From assembly GCA_020028195.1 (NCBI GenBank), contig JAHWYE010000143.1:1-5221 (forward strand): a DNA stretch of 5,221 bases. Direction: 5' to 3'. Positions within the stretch are counted from its first letter, which is position 1; every line of letters starts with the position of its first letter. Shown here piece by piece: positions 5,203 through 5,221 of this stretch. A program made the position numbers and the translations under genes. Source of the stretch: Nitrospirota bacterium (lineage in GTDB: Bacteria; Nitrospirota; Nitrospiria; Nitrospirales; Nitrospiraceae). The notes under the pieces were generated by a model. The model worked only from the letters and a program-made list of their open reading frames with translations, searched no databases and was not told the DNA's origin.

Positions 5203-5221
5203 GGAGAGCCTCTCCATGCTC
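5203..5221 (+). promoter_or_regulatory. Possible RBS and start codon of a gene that leaves the window
   Basis: GGAGAG (5203-5208) stands seven bases before ATG 5216, a good spacing for initiation. The same bases pair with CTCTCC (5210-5215) around a single central base, so the SD could be hidden in a fold or be part of an operator palindrome. Only two codons are visible (Met, Leu), so nothing can be said about the product. Confidence 0.35.

Noticed and set aside
1..5221. CRISPR array, tRNA, rRNA, insertion sequence or toxin-antitoxin pair
   Set aside because: No regularly spaced repeats, cloverleaf, transposase motif or paired small toxin/antitoxin genes were seen on either strand.

Overview
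The window has the look of a fairly GC-rich Gram-negative chromosome. A Nitrospira-type (Nitrospirota) origin is my best guess. The main reason is the BON-like plus DUF1207 outer-membrane protein, a type I associate with that group; a lipoprotein with its own strong ribosome binding site and a c-type-cytochrome remnant fit too. This is inference from protein character, not from a search. All supported genes lie on the + strand.

Layout. Bases 1-170 hold the C-terminal end of an RRM-type RNA-binding protein. Bases 171-357 are the decayed C-terminus of a di-haem cytochrome c peroxidase/MauG-like protein, interrupted by an in-frame TAA. A non-coding stretch (358-574) carries two nested perfect inverted repeats and a small hairpin just ahead of a strong Shine-Dalgarno. 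A small lipoprotein follows (575-928). A well-initiated 33-codon ORF (1006-1107) then runs in frame into a chorismatase gene (1141-2328). After that come a NodB-type polysaccharide deacetylase (2390-3232), the shrunken ghost of a FabF-type beta-ketoacyl synthase (3234-3441) and an intact acyl carrier protein (3442-3699). The last gene is an exported BON-like/DUF1207 beta-barrel protein (about 3881-4978), preceded by a strong SD-ATG that hits TAG at the fourth codon. Bases 4979-5215 show no gene, and a possible new start codon sits at 5216.

How the genes fit together. Chorismatase (chorismate to hydroxybenzoate), ketosynthase and acyl carrier protein are the core parts of xanthomonadin/aryl-polyene or dialkylresorcinol-like pigment pathways, where a hydroxybenzoyl starter is extended on a carrier protein. 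Here the ketosynthase survives only as two short frame-shifted pieces, while chorismatase, deacetylase and carrier protein look intact. The block may be a decayed or rearranged aryl-starter cluster, or the intact parts may have been kept for another job, perhaps with a ketosynthase elsewhere. The most unusual features are the ketosynthase ghost, the repeated pattern of a good start followed by an in-frame stop and a still-open frame, and the nested inverted repeats upstream of the lipoprotein.
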